DNA from: CALVGQ01 sp964370435 | GTDB taxonomy: Bacteria; Bacillota_I; Bacilli_A; Erysipelotrichales; Erysipelotrichaceae | DNA: 51,528 nucleotides | Reading direction: 5' to 3' | Assembly: GCA_964370435.1 (NCBI GenBank) | Contig: CAYJJG010000011.1 | Coordinates: 1-51,528 of the forward strand | Part shown: in pieces, positions 24,713 through 33,878 of the stretch | How the letters are laid out: every line of letters starts with the position of its first letter | How positions within the stretch are numbered: position 1 is the first letter of the stretch | Notes under the pieces: generated by a model | Told to the model about the DNA's origin: nothing | The model's input: the letters and a program-made list of their open reading frames with translations, nothing else | Database searches by the model: none | Position numbers and translations under genes: made by a program

Positions 24713-26656
24713 ATGTTTATAGAGAATAAAAAGAGAGAACTACTTGGTAAACATTTTGTTATAACAACAATTTGCCTTTTAATAATTGTCTCACTATTTT
24801 ATTTGGTGATTATGGGTATTAGACCTGGCGCGGCAGAGGTAGACGATACAGGGATAGAGCAAATAGATTTAGGGGAACAAGCGATAACACTTAATAATCA
24901 ATTAGCAATTTGGTATCCAGGAGCATTATATGAATCTAAAGATTTTTTATTGTCACCAGATATAAATATTAATTCTGAAGAAAAATATGGTACTTATCGC
25001 ATACTAGTAAACATACCTGCTGATAAATCCTATGGAATTACAGGGCTTACTGCAGATTATGCCCAAAAGGTTTATGTGAATGGTGAATTACTCTACGAGA
25101 TAGGACAAATTAGTGATGATAAAGTACAGTTTGTGCCTAAAACAGATTATTATTCGCTATATTTTACACCTCCAACTAATACCACCGAGATAATCATTCA
25201 AGTCGCCTATCATAATCATGAATATGGTTTTTTGAAAGATATTTATTTGGCGGAACAACAAGTAATTGTAGAGCGAAATCGAGCTGAGTTTTTAAGTAAT
25301 GGCATTATCCTTGGCATCTTATTAGCCTTTGTGTTATTTTTTCTTGGGATGTTTTTAAGTTATAACACAAGAATTAGTTTTCTTTGGTTTGCGCTAACTT
25401 GTCTTTGTGCTGCTTTGCGTTATGCTATTTATTTCAGTAAAGATATCATGGTATTATTGCCTGATTTATCATGGTATGCCTTACATAAAATTGAATATGT
25501 ATCTCATCTAGGATTCTACTTTTTTCTAAGTCTCCATGCATTATCGGTACTGAATCTTAAGCTGGATAAATGGCTCAAATATGCTTTCTTTGGCGGGCTA
25601 GGAATGATTTGTATCTACTATATACTTATGCCCTCGACAATATATACGCAGTATATATTTATTATTGGAACCATCATTTCTGTGCTTTTACTTGTCGTTG
25701 CATGCTATATTTTATACAAAAGTTATCGACAAAAATTATTTAATAATAATGAAAACCTTATAGTAGGATTAAGTACTGTGATTATGGTAGCGATATGGTT
25801 TATTGAAGCATTTACTTATCAAGGGTTTTCTTGGTATGTACAACCTTATATTACTATGCTTATTGTATTTTTTAATGCGATAGCACTTACGTTACAGTTT
25901 TCACGTACTGAACGCGAACTGGCTTATTTGCAAAACAGGGAACAAGAGATTGCAAAAAATGCAGCTACCTTGGAACGGATTAATACTATGAAAACAGATT
26001 TTTTCCATAAAATGGCTCATGAGATTAAGACTCCACTTGCTATTATGAGTGGGTATGCCCAACTTACAGGTAGTCAAATTACAAACGGTGAAGTAAATGC
26101 TGAAACAACCCTTAATTTAAAAGTTATCTCTGCAGAGGCTAAAAGGTTATCTGAACTTGTATCCAATCTAATGGAGATGCCATCCACACCAATTTCTGAA
26201 GCAATATTAAATGAGATGTCTGTCGCAGAGTATTTACGCTATGTTTCAGTTATATGCAAGGGACTTTTAGAGAAAAAAGGCAATCACTTTGTGATTAAAG
26301 GTAACATTAATCAAATCATATTAGGTAATATAGAAATGCTTGTGCAGATGATGATTAATCTTGCTACAAACAGTAATAAACATATGAGTAATGGGACTTT
26401 TACAATTGAAGTATCTGAAAAAAATGAACATGTAGTGCTGATTGTTAGTGATACAGGATGTGGTATACCTCAAGGGGATGCGGATAAGATTTTCGAAAAA
26501 GGGTTCACAACCAGTGGTACAAAAGGCTTAGGGCTAGCGATATGTAAAGAAATAGTACAGCTTCATAAAGGTGAAATAGAACTTTTGGATGAAAGAAAAG
26601 GTGCAGTGTTTAAAATCATAATACCGATATATGAAAATAAAGAGGTGATATCATGA
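24713..26656 (+). CDS. 7TMR-DISM type sensor histidine kinase
   Basis: A 647-residue membrane kinase. Residue order: an anchor (15-34), an extracellular beta domain (about 50-185, with a YGTYRILVNIP strand and a NGELLYEIGQ turn, like the sensory domains of 7TMR-DISM proteins), seven membrane segments (195-395), a short coiled coil (400-425), the phosphoacceptor region FFHKMAHEIKTPLAIM with His436, then an ATPase domain with N-box NLATNSNKH, DTGCGIP and GLGLAICKEIV. It overlaps the response regulator by 4 bases, so the two form a two-component system. The stimulus is unknown; related extracellular domains often bind carbohydrate or other small ligands. AAAGGG precedes the ATG. The 233-base gap upstream has no clear promoter. 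Confidence 0.92.
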   Translation: MFIENKKRELLGKHFVITTICLLIIVSLFYLVIMGIRPGAAEVDDTGIEQIDLGEQAITLNNQLAIWYPGALYESKDFLLSPDININSEEKYGTYRILVNIPADKSYGITGLTADYAQKVYVNGELLYEIGQISDDKVQFVPKTDYYSLYFTPPTNTTEIIIQVAYHNHEYGFLKDIYLAEQQVIVERNRAEFLSNGIILGILLAFVLFFLGMFLSYNTRISFLWFALTCLCAALRYAIYFSKDIMVLLPDLSWYALHKIEYVSHLGFYFFLSLHALSVLNLKLDKWLKYAFFGGLGMICIYYILMPSTIYTQYIFIIGTIISVLLLVVACYILYKSYRQKLFNNNENLIVGLSTVIMVAIWFIEAFTYQGFSWYVQPYITMLIVFFNAIALTLQFSRTERELAYLQNREQEIAKNAATLERINTMKTDFFHKMAHEIKTPLAIMSGYAQLTGSQITNGEVNAETTLNLKVISAEAKRLSELVSNLMEMPSTPISEAILNEMSVAEYLRYVSVICKGLLEKKGNHFVIKGNINQIILGNIEMLVQMMINLATNSNKHMSNGTFTIEVSEKNEHVVLIVSDTGCGIPQGDADKIFEKGFTTSGTKGLGLAICKEIVQLHKGEIELLDERKGAVFKIIIPIYENKEVIS

Positions 26657-27318
26657 ACAATATTTTACTTGTGGAAGACGATCCACATCTTAATAATATC
26701 AATAGACAGGCACTTACTCGCGAAGGTTATAATGCTCAATGCGTTTCAACTGTAAGTGATTGTTTTAAGGCGATTGAAAACTCTTCGTATGATCTTATCG
26801 TGCTTGATATTGATCTTCCTGATGGAAATGGGCTTGAAGTCTGCAAACAAATAAAACAAAAGTATACTATTCCCATTTTGTTTTTAACTGCTATGGGAGA
26901 AAGTAGTGATATTGTAAAAGGGTTAAATGTAGGTGGCGATGATTATATGACAAAGCCCTATGATTTAGATGTTTTAATCGCTAGAATCAGAGTGCGACTA
27001 CGTTCTTTGCAAGCTCAAGCACCAATGCGTATTGTGGGTAAACTTCAAATTGATAGTGTAAGTGGGATAGCACGATATGCGGGTAAAGATTTACTTTTAA
27101 CTAAAAGAGAATTATTGCTTCTATGGTTACTTGTAGATAAGAAGGAAGAACAAATAGATCGTGATGAACTTTATCAAAAAGTATGGGGTTATCCCTCTGT
27201 TGATAACTATAATGCCCTTAGGATTCTAGTGTCTAGAGTAAAAACGAAACTTATTGATGCAGGATGTAAACTTCAAATTGTAACTGAGCGTCAAAAAGGA
27301 TACACTTTACATGAATAA
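26653..27318 (+). CDS. OmpR/PhoB-family response regulator
   Basis: A 221-residue regulator. The receiver domain has Glu8-Asp9-Asp10, phosphoacceptor Asp52 in VLDIDLPDG, Thr79 and Lys101 in TKPYD. A winged-helix DNA-binding domain follows (about 125-221, LTKRELLLLWLLV to RILVSRVKTKL). It overlaps the kinase gene (ATGA). Its target genes are unknown. The gene for the large surface protein lies directly downstream with its own promoter and is a natural candidate. Confidence 0.95.
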   Translation: MNNILLVEDDPHLNNINRQALTREGYNAQCVSTVSDCFKAIENSSYDLIVLDIDLPDGNGLEVCKQIKQKYTIPILFLTAMGESSDIVKGLNVGGDDYMTKPYDLDVLIARIRVRLRSLQAQAPMRIVGKLQIDSVSGIARYAGKDLLLTKRELLLLWLLVDKKEEQIDRDELYQKVWGYPSVDNYNALRILVSRVKTKLIDAGCKLQIVTERQKGYTLHE

Positions 27319-27325
27319 TAAAACT

Positions 27326-27365
27326 AAAAGAGAAACCTTTCATTTTTGACAGGTTTCTCTTTTTC
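27326..27365 (+). terminator. Terminator of the two-component operon
   Basis: A 13-base stem (aaaagagaaacct / aggtttctctttt) with a 12-base loop and a T-run. Confidence 0.88.
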
Positions 27366-27367
27366 TA

Positions 27368-27396
27368 TTGTAGCTAATAGGTGATTTTTTTATAAT
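27368..27396 (+). promoter_or_regulatory. Promoter of the large surface-protein gene
   Basis: TTGTAG (27368-27373), 17 bases, perfect TATAAT (27391-27396). The -35 matches only at TTG, which would fit an activator-dependent promoter. About 100 bases of leader precede the start codon. Confidence 0.6.
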
Positions 27397-27508
27397 GGAA
27401 AAAGTATAGCTTTGTCGAAAAAAAGGAGCTGTATATAGGATTTGAACATAAAGGAAGTTGTGGGGCAAGGCATTAAAAAGAGCGATAAAAACAAAAAAGG
27501 GAGAACTT

Positions 27509-30500
27509 ATGAAAAAAACAAAATTAGGAAACAAAATTTTATCAACGTTGCTAGTCCTTTGTATGGCGCTAGGAATGTTGCAATTAGGAAGCACAACTGC
27601 ACATGCGGCAGATACAGAATATAGTATGGCGCTTGGGGTGAATGGTGTTAAAAGCCGTAGTCTTGATTCGTCAAAAAATGCACAAGATGCTGTAGTTTAT
27701 GAAGGTGATGAGATTGTGCTGGGTAACTACGTGGGTACCAATATATCATGGGTGCGTTTAAATGCAGAGGGGCTAATGTTTTCATCAGCAAACATACGCG
27801 AGTCACTGTTTTCGACTGTTGGCTCTCGCGCTTATCCTGATAGCACATTGAATTATGCGATGGCACACTATCACGGTAGTGCTTTAAACTTATCCAGTAC
27901 TGAGTTGGTAGTAGTATCAGAAACAACGCTTAGTGCTGATAGTATGTATGATGTTTCAACAGGTCATGATTCACAACGCTTTTTTCCTTTGTCACAGGAT
28001 GAATATTTTTCTTATTTGGGTACCAACTCTACATTAGCTAAAGATACCACTGGATCGTGGTGGCTACGCAATGGACGTGCTGTATCTGGAACTGATGGAG
28101 GTACGATAGTTGTTGATACTTCAAGTAATCTTGGTAGTAGACCTGCGTTTAAGTTGGATTTAAACACAGTGCTTTTCACTTCTGCATCAAGTGGTAGTAA
28201 AGCAGATGAGTTAGGTTCATTTGAAGAGTTAGGCACATCATCAGCACCTACGTCATGGAAGTTGACTGTGAAGGATGCAGATCGAGGGTTTTCGTTAAGA
28301 GAAGAGCCAACTCTAACTCTTAGTGATCGCAGCGTGAGCTTTACATATGATGGTGCAAAGACAGGTGAAAATGAATATATTTCAGTTATGTTAGTGGATG
28401 ACAGTAATAATATTACGCATTATGCAAAAATAGTGGATTTAGCATCAGCATCAGCTAGTGGTTCAGCTAGCTTTGTTTTACCTAGTAGTTTTAATGAAGG
28501 TGATACAGTAAATATTAAAATATTTAATGAACAAATAAATGGAGATAATAAAACTGATTTTTCAAGTGCTTTCGTTGAAAAACAACTATCTTTAGTCTTG
28601 CCTACCGTAGAAGCACCAACATTCACACCTAATGGAGGTAGTTTTGATAGTACACAAAATGTAGAGATAGCTTCAGCAACAGTGGATGCGGATATTTATT
28701 ACACTACAGATAACACAACTCCTACTACAGCAAGTACTCCATATAGTGGGGCAATCACATTAAATGAAACAACAACAGTAAAAGCAATTGCAGTAAAATC
28801 GGGTATGACTAACAGTAGTGTATCGACTGCAGATTTTACAAAAAACGTGATAATACAAGCCGTAGAAGCACCAACGTTTACACCTAATGGAGGTAGTTTT
28901 GATAGTACACAAAATGTAGAGATAGCTTCAGCAACAGTGGATGCGGATATTTATTACACTACAGATAACACAACTCCTACTACAGCAAGTACTCCATATA
29001 GTGGGGCAATCACATTAAATGAAACAACAACATTAAAAGCAATCGCAGTAAAAACAGGAATGGCGAATAGTAGTGTTTCAACTGTGGATTTCACAAAAAG
29101 TGCAGCTAGTAGCACATCGCTTGTTGCCTTCGGGGATAGTATTCCAGCAGGCTATAAACTTGCGGATATGGATAATGAAAACTTTGTAGCATTAATAAAT
29201 GCAAGTGGTTATGCAACGACTAAAAATCATGGTATTTCGGGATTAACTTCGATACAGTTAAAAGAAAAGATGGTAGATGATCATGAGTATGATGCGGATA
29301 TTGCATCTGCAGATTATATAACGTTAACTATTGGTGGTAACGATATTATGGAAGTATTCTATACCCTCGTAGCTAATAAATATAACTCAACCTCTTCTAT
29401 TACGACACCTTATTTACCAGTTGATGAAGTGGCAGATGCCTTAGCAAATAGTAGTGATCCTAGAAGCTTTAATACAATGCTTACTGCAATTGGTATCATT
29501 GGCGATGGGTATTATACTTATGAAGCAGAATTTGAAGCTAAATATGCATTGGTAAAAGCCAATGTTCAATCCATGATTGATTATATTAGAGGAAAAAATA
29601 GTGATGTTGAGATAGTTGTTACTAACCAATATAATCCATACAAAGGGATTATTATCTTCCTTACTAATGTTGGAGCATTTTTTGATGCGGGTTTATCATC
29701 TGAAGGTGGGTTTAATGAAACTTTAAGTACATTAAGTGATTGTACACTAATTGATATCTATACTGAGTTTGAAAATGCAAATGAAACACCAAGCACGGTA
29801 ACTAATGCGACAGCGGCAGATTTAGATTTTCATCCTAATGCTGAGGGGCATAAAATTTATGCAAATATGTTAATCAATACACTATTTGGTAATTATACAA
29901 TTACACTAGATGTAAACGGTGGTTTTGAAATAAGCCCAACAGCAATTAAAACCAATCCACAAGGAAAGCTGGATGCTCTTCCGACTCCGATAAGAAGCAA
30001 TCATTCTTTTGATGGTTGGTACACTGCCCTTACTGGAGGCACAAAAATTGATACTAATCACACATTTGATCAAAATGTTACAATTTATGCAAGGTGGATA
30101 CAAGATGCTGTAGAAGCACCAACATTTACGCCTGATGGAGGAAAATTTACTACAGATCAAATTGTAGAGATAGCTTCTTTAACATCAAAGGCATCGATTT
30201 ATTATACTACAAATGGAACAGAGCCAACACTAAGTAGCACGTTGTATAATGGTCCAATTACTGTAAGTGAAACAACTACAATAAAAGCTATTGCGATTAA
30301 AAATGACATGCTTGATAGTGCTGTATCATCGGCTACTTTTGAAAAAGTACCGTCTTATCTTGTTGAGGTAACTAATGGTGTAGGTGGTGGTAATTATGCA
30401 GAAGATGCAGATATTACTATTACAGCTAATGCTGCCCCTGCTGGACAACAATTTAAGGATTGGACATTAACTGGTGTTACTGTAAGTGATAATACTCAAA

Positions 30501-31504
30501 ATCAACTTACCTTTAAAATGCCTAGTAATGCAGTTGCTGCAACAGCTAATTATGAAGACATTACCACGAGTGTAATTTTAACACCGACCAATGTAGTTTT
30601 ACAAAAGGGAGAAAGTCAACAATTTTCAGCATCAATAGTAGGTGAAGGAAATCCATCACAAGCGGTAGTTTGGCAAGTTAGTGGTAACAATGATAATGCA
30701 ACTCAAATTGATAACAACGGATTACTTACTATAAGTGCAACAGAAACTGCAATAAGCATTGCAGTAACGGCAGTTTCTGCTGCTAATAAGGAAGTTTTTG
30801 CTATAGCAACAGTAACCGTAAGTGATTTTGCACTAACTAAACATACGATAACTCCATCAGCAGGAGCTAACGGAAGTATTTCTCCAGATAGTGCTTATGA
30901 TATTAGTGAGGGAGCTAATGTTACTTTTGTTTTCACACCGAATGCAGGCTATGAAGTTGATAAAGTGCTAGTCAATGGTCTAGAAGTAACGCCAACATCA
31001 CCAACAACACATACTTTGACTAATATAACTGAGAATACCGCAATTGAGGTAACCTTTAAGTTAATCCAACCAAAATTAATTCAAGGAGCACATCAGCGAA
31101 TTACCATAGGTAGTGAGGCAGTGTTTATTTCAGATGCTCTTTTTGAAAATTATATTCGAACTGAGGTAAATGATAAGGAAGAACATAATTCTACAACAGG
31201 TAACAACAATAAGGTTGTAGTTGAAGATGGAAGTACCAAAGTAACTTTAAGTGCTGCTTTCATAAAAGAACTTGGGGTAGGAGAACACAGAATAGAAATA
31301 GAAAGTTCTAATGGTATCGTTGAGACAGGCTTTTATGTACTGGAAGTTAATTCACCACCATCGCATGATGAAGATGAAGGAAATGTTCAAGCTGACATAC
31401 CTGATACTAGAGACTATAGTGCTATGTGGCTATATCTTATTATGTCTTTATGTTCTCTTGTAGCAATTGGGTTTATTGTTTATAAAAAAAGAAAATTGGT
31501 GTAA
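27509..31504 (+). CDS. Large secreted multidomain surface protein with GDSL esterase domain
   Basis: A 1331-residue protein. Order: signal peptide (1-33, cleavage after AHA); a DUF6273-like N-terminal domain (about 35-250, with SWWLRNGRAVSG and SRPAFKLDL); a strand-rich region; two nearly identical chitobiase/hexosaminidase C-terminal-type domains (367 and 452 onward); an SGNH/GDSL hydrolase (about 538-790) with Ser544 in FGDSIPAG, Asn611 in IGGNDIM and the Asp773-His775 pair in DFHPNAEGH; an InlB-type repeat (796-865); a third chitobiase-type domain (868 onward); a Gly-rich strand repeat; a BIG2-like domain (about 1018-1100); another strand repeat; and a C-terminal stretch IPDTR (1297-1301), hydrophobic segment and KKRK tail. 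The catalytic set is complete, so an extracellular esterase or deacetylase is likely. ATG 27509 has GGGAGA upstream, and the signal peptide begins there. Confidence 0.88.
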   Translation: MKKTKLGNKILSTLLVLCMALGMLQLGSTTAHAADTEYSMALGVNGVKSRSLDSSKNAQDAVVYEGDEIVLGNYVGTNISWVRLNAEGLMFSSANIRESLFSTVGSRAYPDSTLNYAMAHYHGSALNLSSTELVVVSETTLSADSMYDVSTGHDSQRFFPLSQDEYFSYLGTNSTLAKDTTGSWWLRNGRAVSGTDGGTIVVDTSSNLGSRPAFKLDLNTVLFTSASSGSKADELGSFEELGTSSAPTSWKLTVKDADRGFSLREEPTLTLSDRSVSFTYDGAKTGENEYISVMLVDDSNNITHYAKIVDLASASASGSASFVLPSSFNEGDTVNIKIFNEQINGDNKTDFSSAFVEKQLSLVLPTVEAPTFTPNGGSFDSTQNVEIASATVDADIYYTTDNTTPTTASTPYSGAITLNETTTVKAIAVKSGMTNSSVSTADFTKNVIIQAVEAPTFTPNGGSFDSTQNVEIASATVDADIYYTTDNTTPTTASTPYSGAITLNETTTLKAIAVKTGMANSSVSTVDFTKSAASSTSLVAFGDSIPAGYKLADMDNENFVALINASGYATTKNHGISGLTSIQLKEKMVDDHEYDADIASADYITLTIGGNDIMEVFYTLVANKYNSTSSITTPYLPVDEVADALANSSDPRSFNTMLTAIGIIGDGYYTYEAEFEAKYALVKANVQSMIDYIRGKNSDVEIVVTNQYNPYKGIIIFLTNVGAFFDAGLSSEGGFNETLSTLSDCTLIDIYTEFENANETPSTVTNATAADLDFHPNAEGHKIYANMLINTLFGNYTITLDVNGGFEISPTAIKTNPQGKLDALPTPIRSNHSFDGWYTALTGGTKIDTNHTFDQNVTIYARWIQDAVEAPTFTPDGGKFTTDQIVEIASLTSKASIYYTTNGTEPTLSSTLYNGPITVSETTTIKAIAIKNDMLDSAVSSATFEKVPSYLVEVTNGVGGGNYAEDADITITANAAPAGQQFKDWTLTGVTVSDNTQNQLTFKMPSNAVAATANYEDITTSVILTPTNVVLQKGESQQFSASIVGEGNPSQAVVWQVSGNNDNATQIDNNGLLTISATETAISIAVTAVSAANKEVFAIATVTVSDFALTKHTITPSAGANGSISPDSAYDISEGANVTFVFTPNAGYEVDKVLVNGLEVTPTSPTTHTLTNITENTAIEVTFKLIQPKLIQGAHQRITIGSEAVFISDALFENYIRTEVNDKEEHNSTTGNNNKVVVEDGSTKVTLSAAFIKELGVGEHRIEIESSNGIVETGFYVLEVNSPPSHDEDEGNVQADIPDTRDYSAMWLYLIMSLCSLVAIGFIVYKKRKLV
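28607..29053 (+). repeat. Tandem direct repeat in the surface-protein gene
   Basis: Two copies, about 28607-28798 and 28862-29053, with an offset of 255 bases (85 codons). Over 192 bases I count four differences. Each encodes one chitobiase-type domain starting VEAPTFTPNGG. A diverged third copy begins at 30110. The near-identity at DNA level, including silent positions, points to recent duplication or gene conversion. Confidence 0.92.
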
Positions 31505-31519
31505 TAGCCAGCAAATAAA

Positions 31520-31550
31520 AGAAAGGTGACTTATTGTGGTCACCTTTTCT
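31520..31550 (+). terminator. Terminator of the surface-protein gene
   Basis: Stem gaaaggtgac / gtcaccttttc with an 8-base loop and a T-rich tail. Confidence 0.82.
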
Positions 31551-31642
31551 ATTGAAAACAACAAAGAAGTTTTAATTACTTAAGTGATAATTGTCTATCT
31601 CTCACAATACTGGGCGCATAGTCTAAATTAGAGGTGAAAACA

Positions 31643-32374
31643 ATGACAGTAATAATGAAATTTGGAGGTACATCTTTAAGTAGTGATAAAAATAGAGCTT
31701 ATGCTATAGCAAAGATAAAAAAAGAAGTGGATAGAGGAAATAAAGTAGTGGTGGTTGTTTCGGCAATGGGAAGAAGGGAAGAACCTTATTCAACGATGAG
31801 TTTATTGCAGTTTAGTGAATGCTTACCTGATTATCAAAAAGATCGACTAATTGCACAAGGAGAAATTTTAAGTAGTTTAGTATTTGAAAATGAATGTCGA
31901 AAAGAAGCGCTTTTAGCACATGCTTGTACTCCGACTGAAATAGGAATATTAACTGATGATAGTTATGGTAAAGCTAAAGTACTACAAGTGAATCCAATGT
32001 GGATAGAACATTATTTAAATATTGTTGATGTAGTTATTGTGCCAGGGTTTATAGGGCTTAGTTTAAGTGGACGAGTAAGTACCTTAGGGCGAGGAGGAAG
32101 TGATAAAACAGCAATAGTATTAGCCGATGCTTTAAAGATTAATCCTGTGTATATTTATACCGACGTAGATGGCATATATGAGCGTGATCCTAAACATTAT
32201 CCTGAGGCTAAACGTTATCCTTATTTAACGTTTGAGCAATGTTTAGCGCTTGTAAAGGCAGGTGCTTGTGTAATGATGAAGGAAAGTGTTCAATTTGCTC
32301 AATTAAAGAATATTGATTTTTATGTGGCATCTACTTTTAAAGACAGTGATGGTACAAAAGTTGGTAGTATTTAA
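31643..32374 (+). CDS. Aspartate kinase catalytic domain protein without ACT domains
   Basis: A 243-residue amino-acid kinase. It begins IMKFGGTSLSSD (the KFGGTS motif of aspartokinase) and has RLIAQGEILSSLV, VPGFIGLSLSGRVSTLGRGGSDKTAIVLA and YIYTDVDGIYERDPK. The catalytic domain of aspartokinase is complete, but the protein stops where the regulatory ACT domains normally start (usual total about 400-450). It could be an unregulated aspartokinase for the Asp-family amino acids and diaminopimelate, or a kinase of related specificity. GAGGTGA lies just before ATG 31643. GTG 31634 lies within that site. The HMA-like gene follows by 42 bases. Confidence 0.88.
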   Translation: MTVIMKFGGTSLSSDKNRAYAIAKIKKEVDRGNKVVVVVSAMGRREEPYSTMSLLQFSECLPDYQKDRLIAQGEILSSLVFENECRKEALLAHACTPTEIGILTDDSYGKAKVLQVNPMWIEHYLNIVDVVIVPGFIGLSLSGRVSTLGRGGSDKTAIVLADALKINPVYIYTDVDGIYERDPKHYPEAKRYPYLTFEQCLALVKAGACVMMKESVQFAQLKNIDFYVASTFKDSDGTKVGSI

Positions 32375-32416
32375 TAGGCTATTTTAGTATACTATATATA
32401 GTAGAGGAGAATAGTG

Positions 32417-32608
32417 ATGAAAAAGATTATTTTTATTAAGAATTTAAACTCTGAAGAGGATATTGAAAAAATCAAATTAGCATTAATTGAAACCCGTGCT
32501 GATTATTCTGTATCGTTAGCGAATAAAGCAGTGATGATTGAGGGTAATAATGATATTTTGCATTCAGCAAAAATTGCAATTAGAGAAGCAGGATATGTAA
32601 TAGAGTAG
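32417..32608 (+). CDS. Small HMA-like protein lacking CxxC
   Basis: A 63-residue protein with the beta-alpha-beta-beta-alpha-beta pattern and the ending GYVIE typical of heavy-metal-associated domains, but with no cysteine at all. The loop that normally holds CxxC reads NLNSEED. A small ACT-like fold is another possibility, which would be notable beside an ACT-less aspartokinase. GAGGAG lies 7 bases before ATG 32417. Confidence 0.65.
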   Translation: MKKIIFIKNLNSEEDIEKIKLALIETRADYSVSLANKAVMIEGNNDILHSAKIAIREAGYVIE

Positions 32609-32628
32609 ATTTCTTACTCTATTTTTTT
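32599..32628. terminator. Terminator overlapping the HMA-like gene end
   Basis: Stem aatagagt / actctatt with a short loop and a T-run. It includes the stop codon and serves the plus-strand gene. The convergent DUF378 gene ends inside it (32614). Confidence 0.8.
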
Positions 32629-32808
32629 ATGCAATAAGGTTATGTTGATGAATGCGGACACTCCAAATAAAAAATACAGGCACTGAAGTACTATTGGAAA
32701 GTTAGCTAATAAGTTTTGTAGTATATTTGTTTTAAATACAGCTAAAAAACCATAGTTTAAGCATGCTACTATGCTTAAAGAGAGTGATAGCATATAAATA
32801 TTTTTCAT
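32614..32808 (-). CDS. DUF378 family small membrane protein
   Basis: A 64-residue protein with two membrane segments. The first contains SIVACLNYGFLAVFKTN, the DUF378 pattern in which NWGL is usual and NYGF stands here. The second is FLFGVSAFINITLL. Function is unknown. The start at 32808 is set by AAAGGAG 8 bases upstream. The in-frame ATG at 32841 lies before that site. Confidence 0.75.
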   Translation of the reverse strand: MKNIYMLSLSLSIVACLNYGFLAVFKTNILQNLLANFPIVLQCLYFLFGVSAFINITLLHKKIE

Positions 32809-32891
32809 TAATTCTTCTCCTTTTTTCTTTATTCTATGCATGAAATGTTATTTCAAATCATAACTTTACTAACAGAAGGAAAGGTGAAGGT

Positions 32892-33878
32892 ATGAAAAAT
32901 AAAATAGCTGTAGCTATAGCAGTGGTAGTGGTGGTATTATTGATGTTTTTTCTTTTGAAACCTGATTCGCTAGAAGATAAGGTGAGTGATTTATCCGAGG
33001 ATTTAACTAGTTATTATTTAGAGGGTAATATGGAGATTACCAATCAAGAAGATTATAAGAACTATTTAATTACATCATCTTGGATGAAAGACGGGGATAA
33101 AGAATATTTTAAAGTCAGTATGATTGATAAAGCTCTTAATCAGGAACAAATTATTTTAAAAAATGATGATGGTGTATTTGTGATTACTCCATCACTGAAT
33201 CAAGTATTTAAGTTTCAAGGAGAGTGGCCTTTAAATAGCCCTAAACCTTATTTGTTACAGACGATGTTTGATATAATAAATGCAGAATGTGAAATTAGTA
33301 GTGAAAATGGTGGATATTTAATTGAAGCAGATGCAAACTATCCAAGTTCTCCAACATTGGTTAGACAAGAAATACGAATGACTTCAGAGTTAAAACCGGT
33401 TAGTTTAGTAGCGTACAATAGTGATGATCAAATAGGGTTGCAAATGGATTTTAGTGTTGTTAATTACGATGAGGTATTTCCAGATGGTACTTTTGATACA
33501 CCAAAATCAAGTATAGAAACACCTACAAGTAGTTACACAGGTTTAATTGAGTTACCATTATATCCCATGGCTGTTTTTGATTCTAAGTTAACTTCTAGTA
33601 CGGTAAGCGTTCAAGATGGAAGCGAAAGTCATGTAATGGAATTTAGTGGGGATAAAGAGTTTACTGTGGTACAAAGTGAAGCGGTGAATGCTGAGGAATT
33701 AGTAATTGAAGAAATAGAGGGGGAGCTTGTAGAAGGATTAGGGATGATTGGATATTATAACGGTAATAAATTGACAGTATTTTCCAGTCAGTTAGAAACC
33801 TCTGTATATTCTCAAGATTTATCAGTTAATGAAATGCTTCAAGTTGTAGAAAGTATGCAAGTATCAGTTATGAAATAA
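32892..33878 (+). CDS. LolA-like / YdcC-like secreted or anchored protein
   Basis: A 328-residue protein with one N-terminal anchor or signal (about 4-22, very Val-rich) and no lipobox Cys. The body is the LolA-like half-barrel seen in Bacillus YdcC and the clostridial germination protein GerS, with LTSYYLEGNMEITNQ, KEYFKVSM, FVITPSLNQVFKF and VRQEIRMTSELKP. In Bacillus, ydcC sits before alr, ndoAI and ndoA. Here it abuts a MazF/EndoA gene with a one-base overlap (TAATG), which supports the assignment. The substrate (a lipid or hydrophobic anchor) is unknown. The start follows AGAAGGAAAGGTGAAGG-type purine-rich sequence. Confidence 0.8.
   Translation: MKNKIAVAIAVVVVVLLMFFLLKPDSLEDKVSDLSEDLTSYYLEGNMEITNQEDYKNYLITSSWMKDGDKEYFKVSMIDKALNQEQIILKNDDGVFVITPSLNQVFKFQGEWPLNSPKPYLLQTMFDIINAECEISSENGGYLIEADANYPSSPTLVRQEIRMTSELKPVSLVAYNSDDQIGLQMDFSVVNYDEVFPDGTFDTPKSSIETPTSSYTGLIELPLYPMAVFDSKLTSSTVSVQDGSESHVMEFSGDKEFTVVQSEAVNAEELVIEEIEGELVEGLGMIGYYNGNKLTVFSSQLETSVYSQDLSVNEMLQVVESMQVSVMK

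Noticed and set aside
27442..27624. A 60-codon frame starting at TTG 27442 with AAGGAG upstream, overlapping the start of the surface-protein gene
   Set aside because: The AAGGAG is 12 bases from the start, and most of the frame overlaps the signal-peptide coding region in another frame. The composition (basic, with clustered Asn/Lys) looks like a shadow, so no leader-peptide gene is claimed.
28607..29053. CRISPR-like repeat
   Set aside because: The repeat is a coding tandem duplication of 85 codons within one protein, with no short direct repeats or variable spacers.
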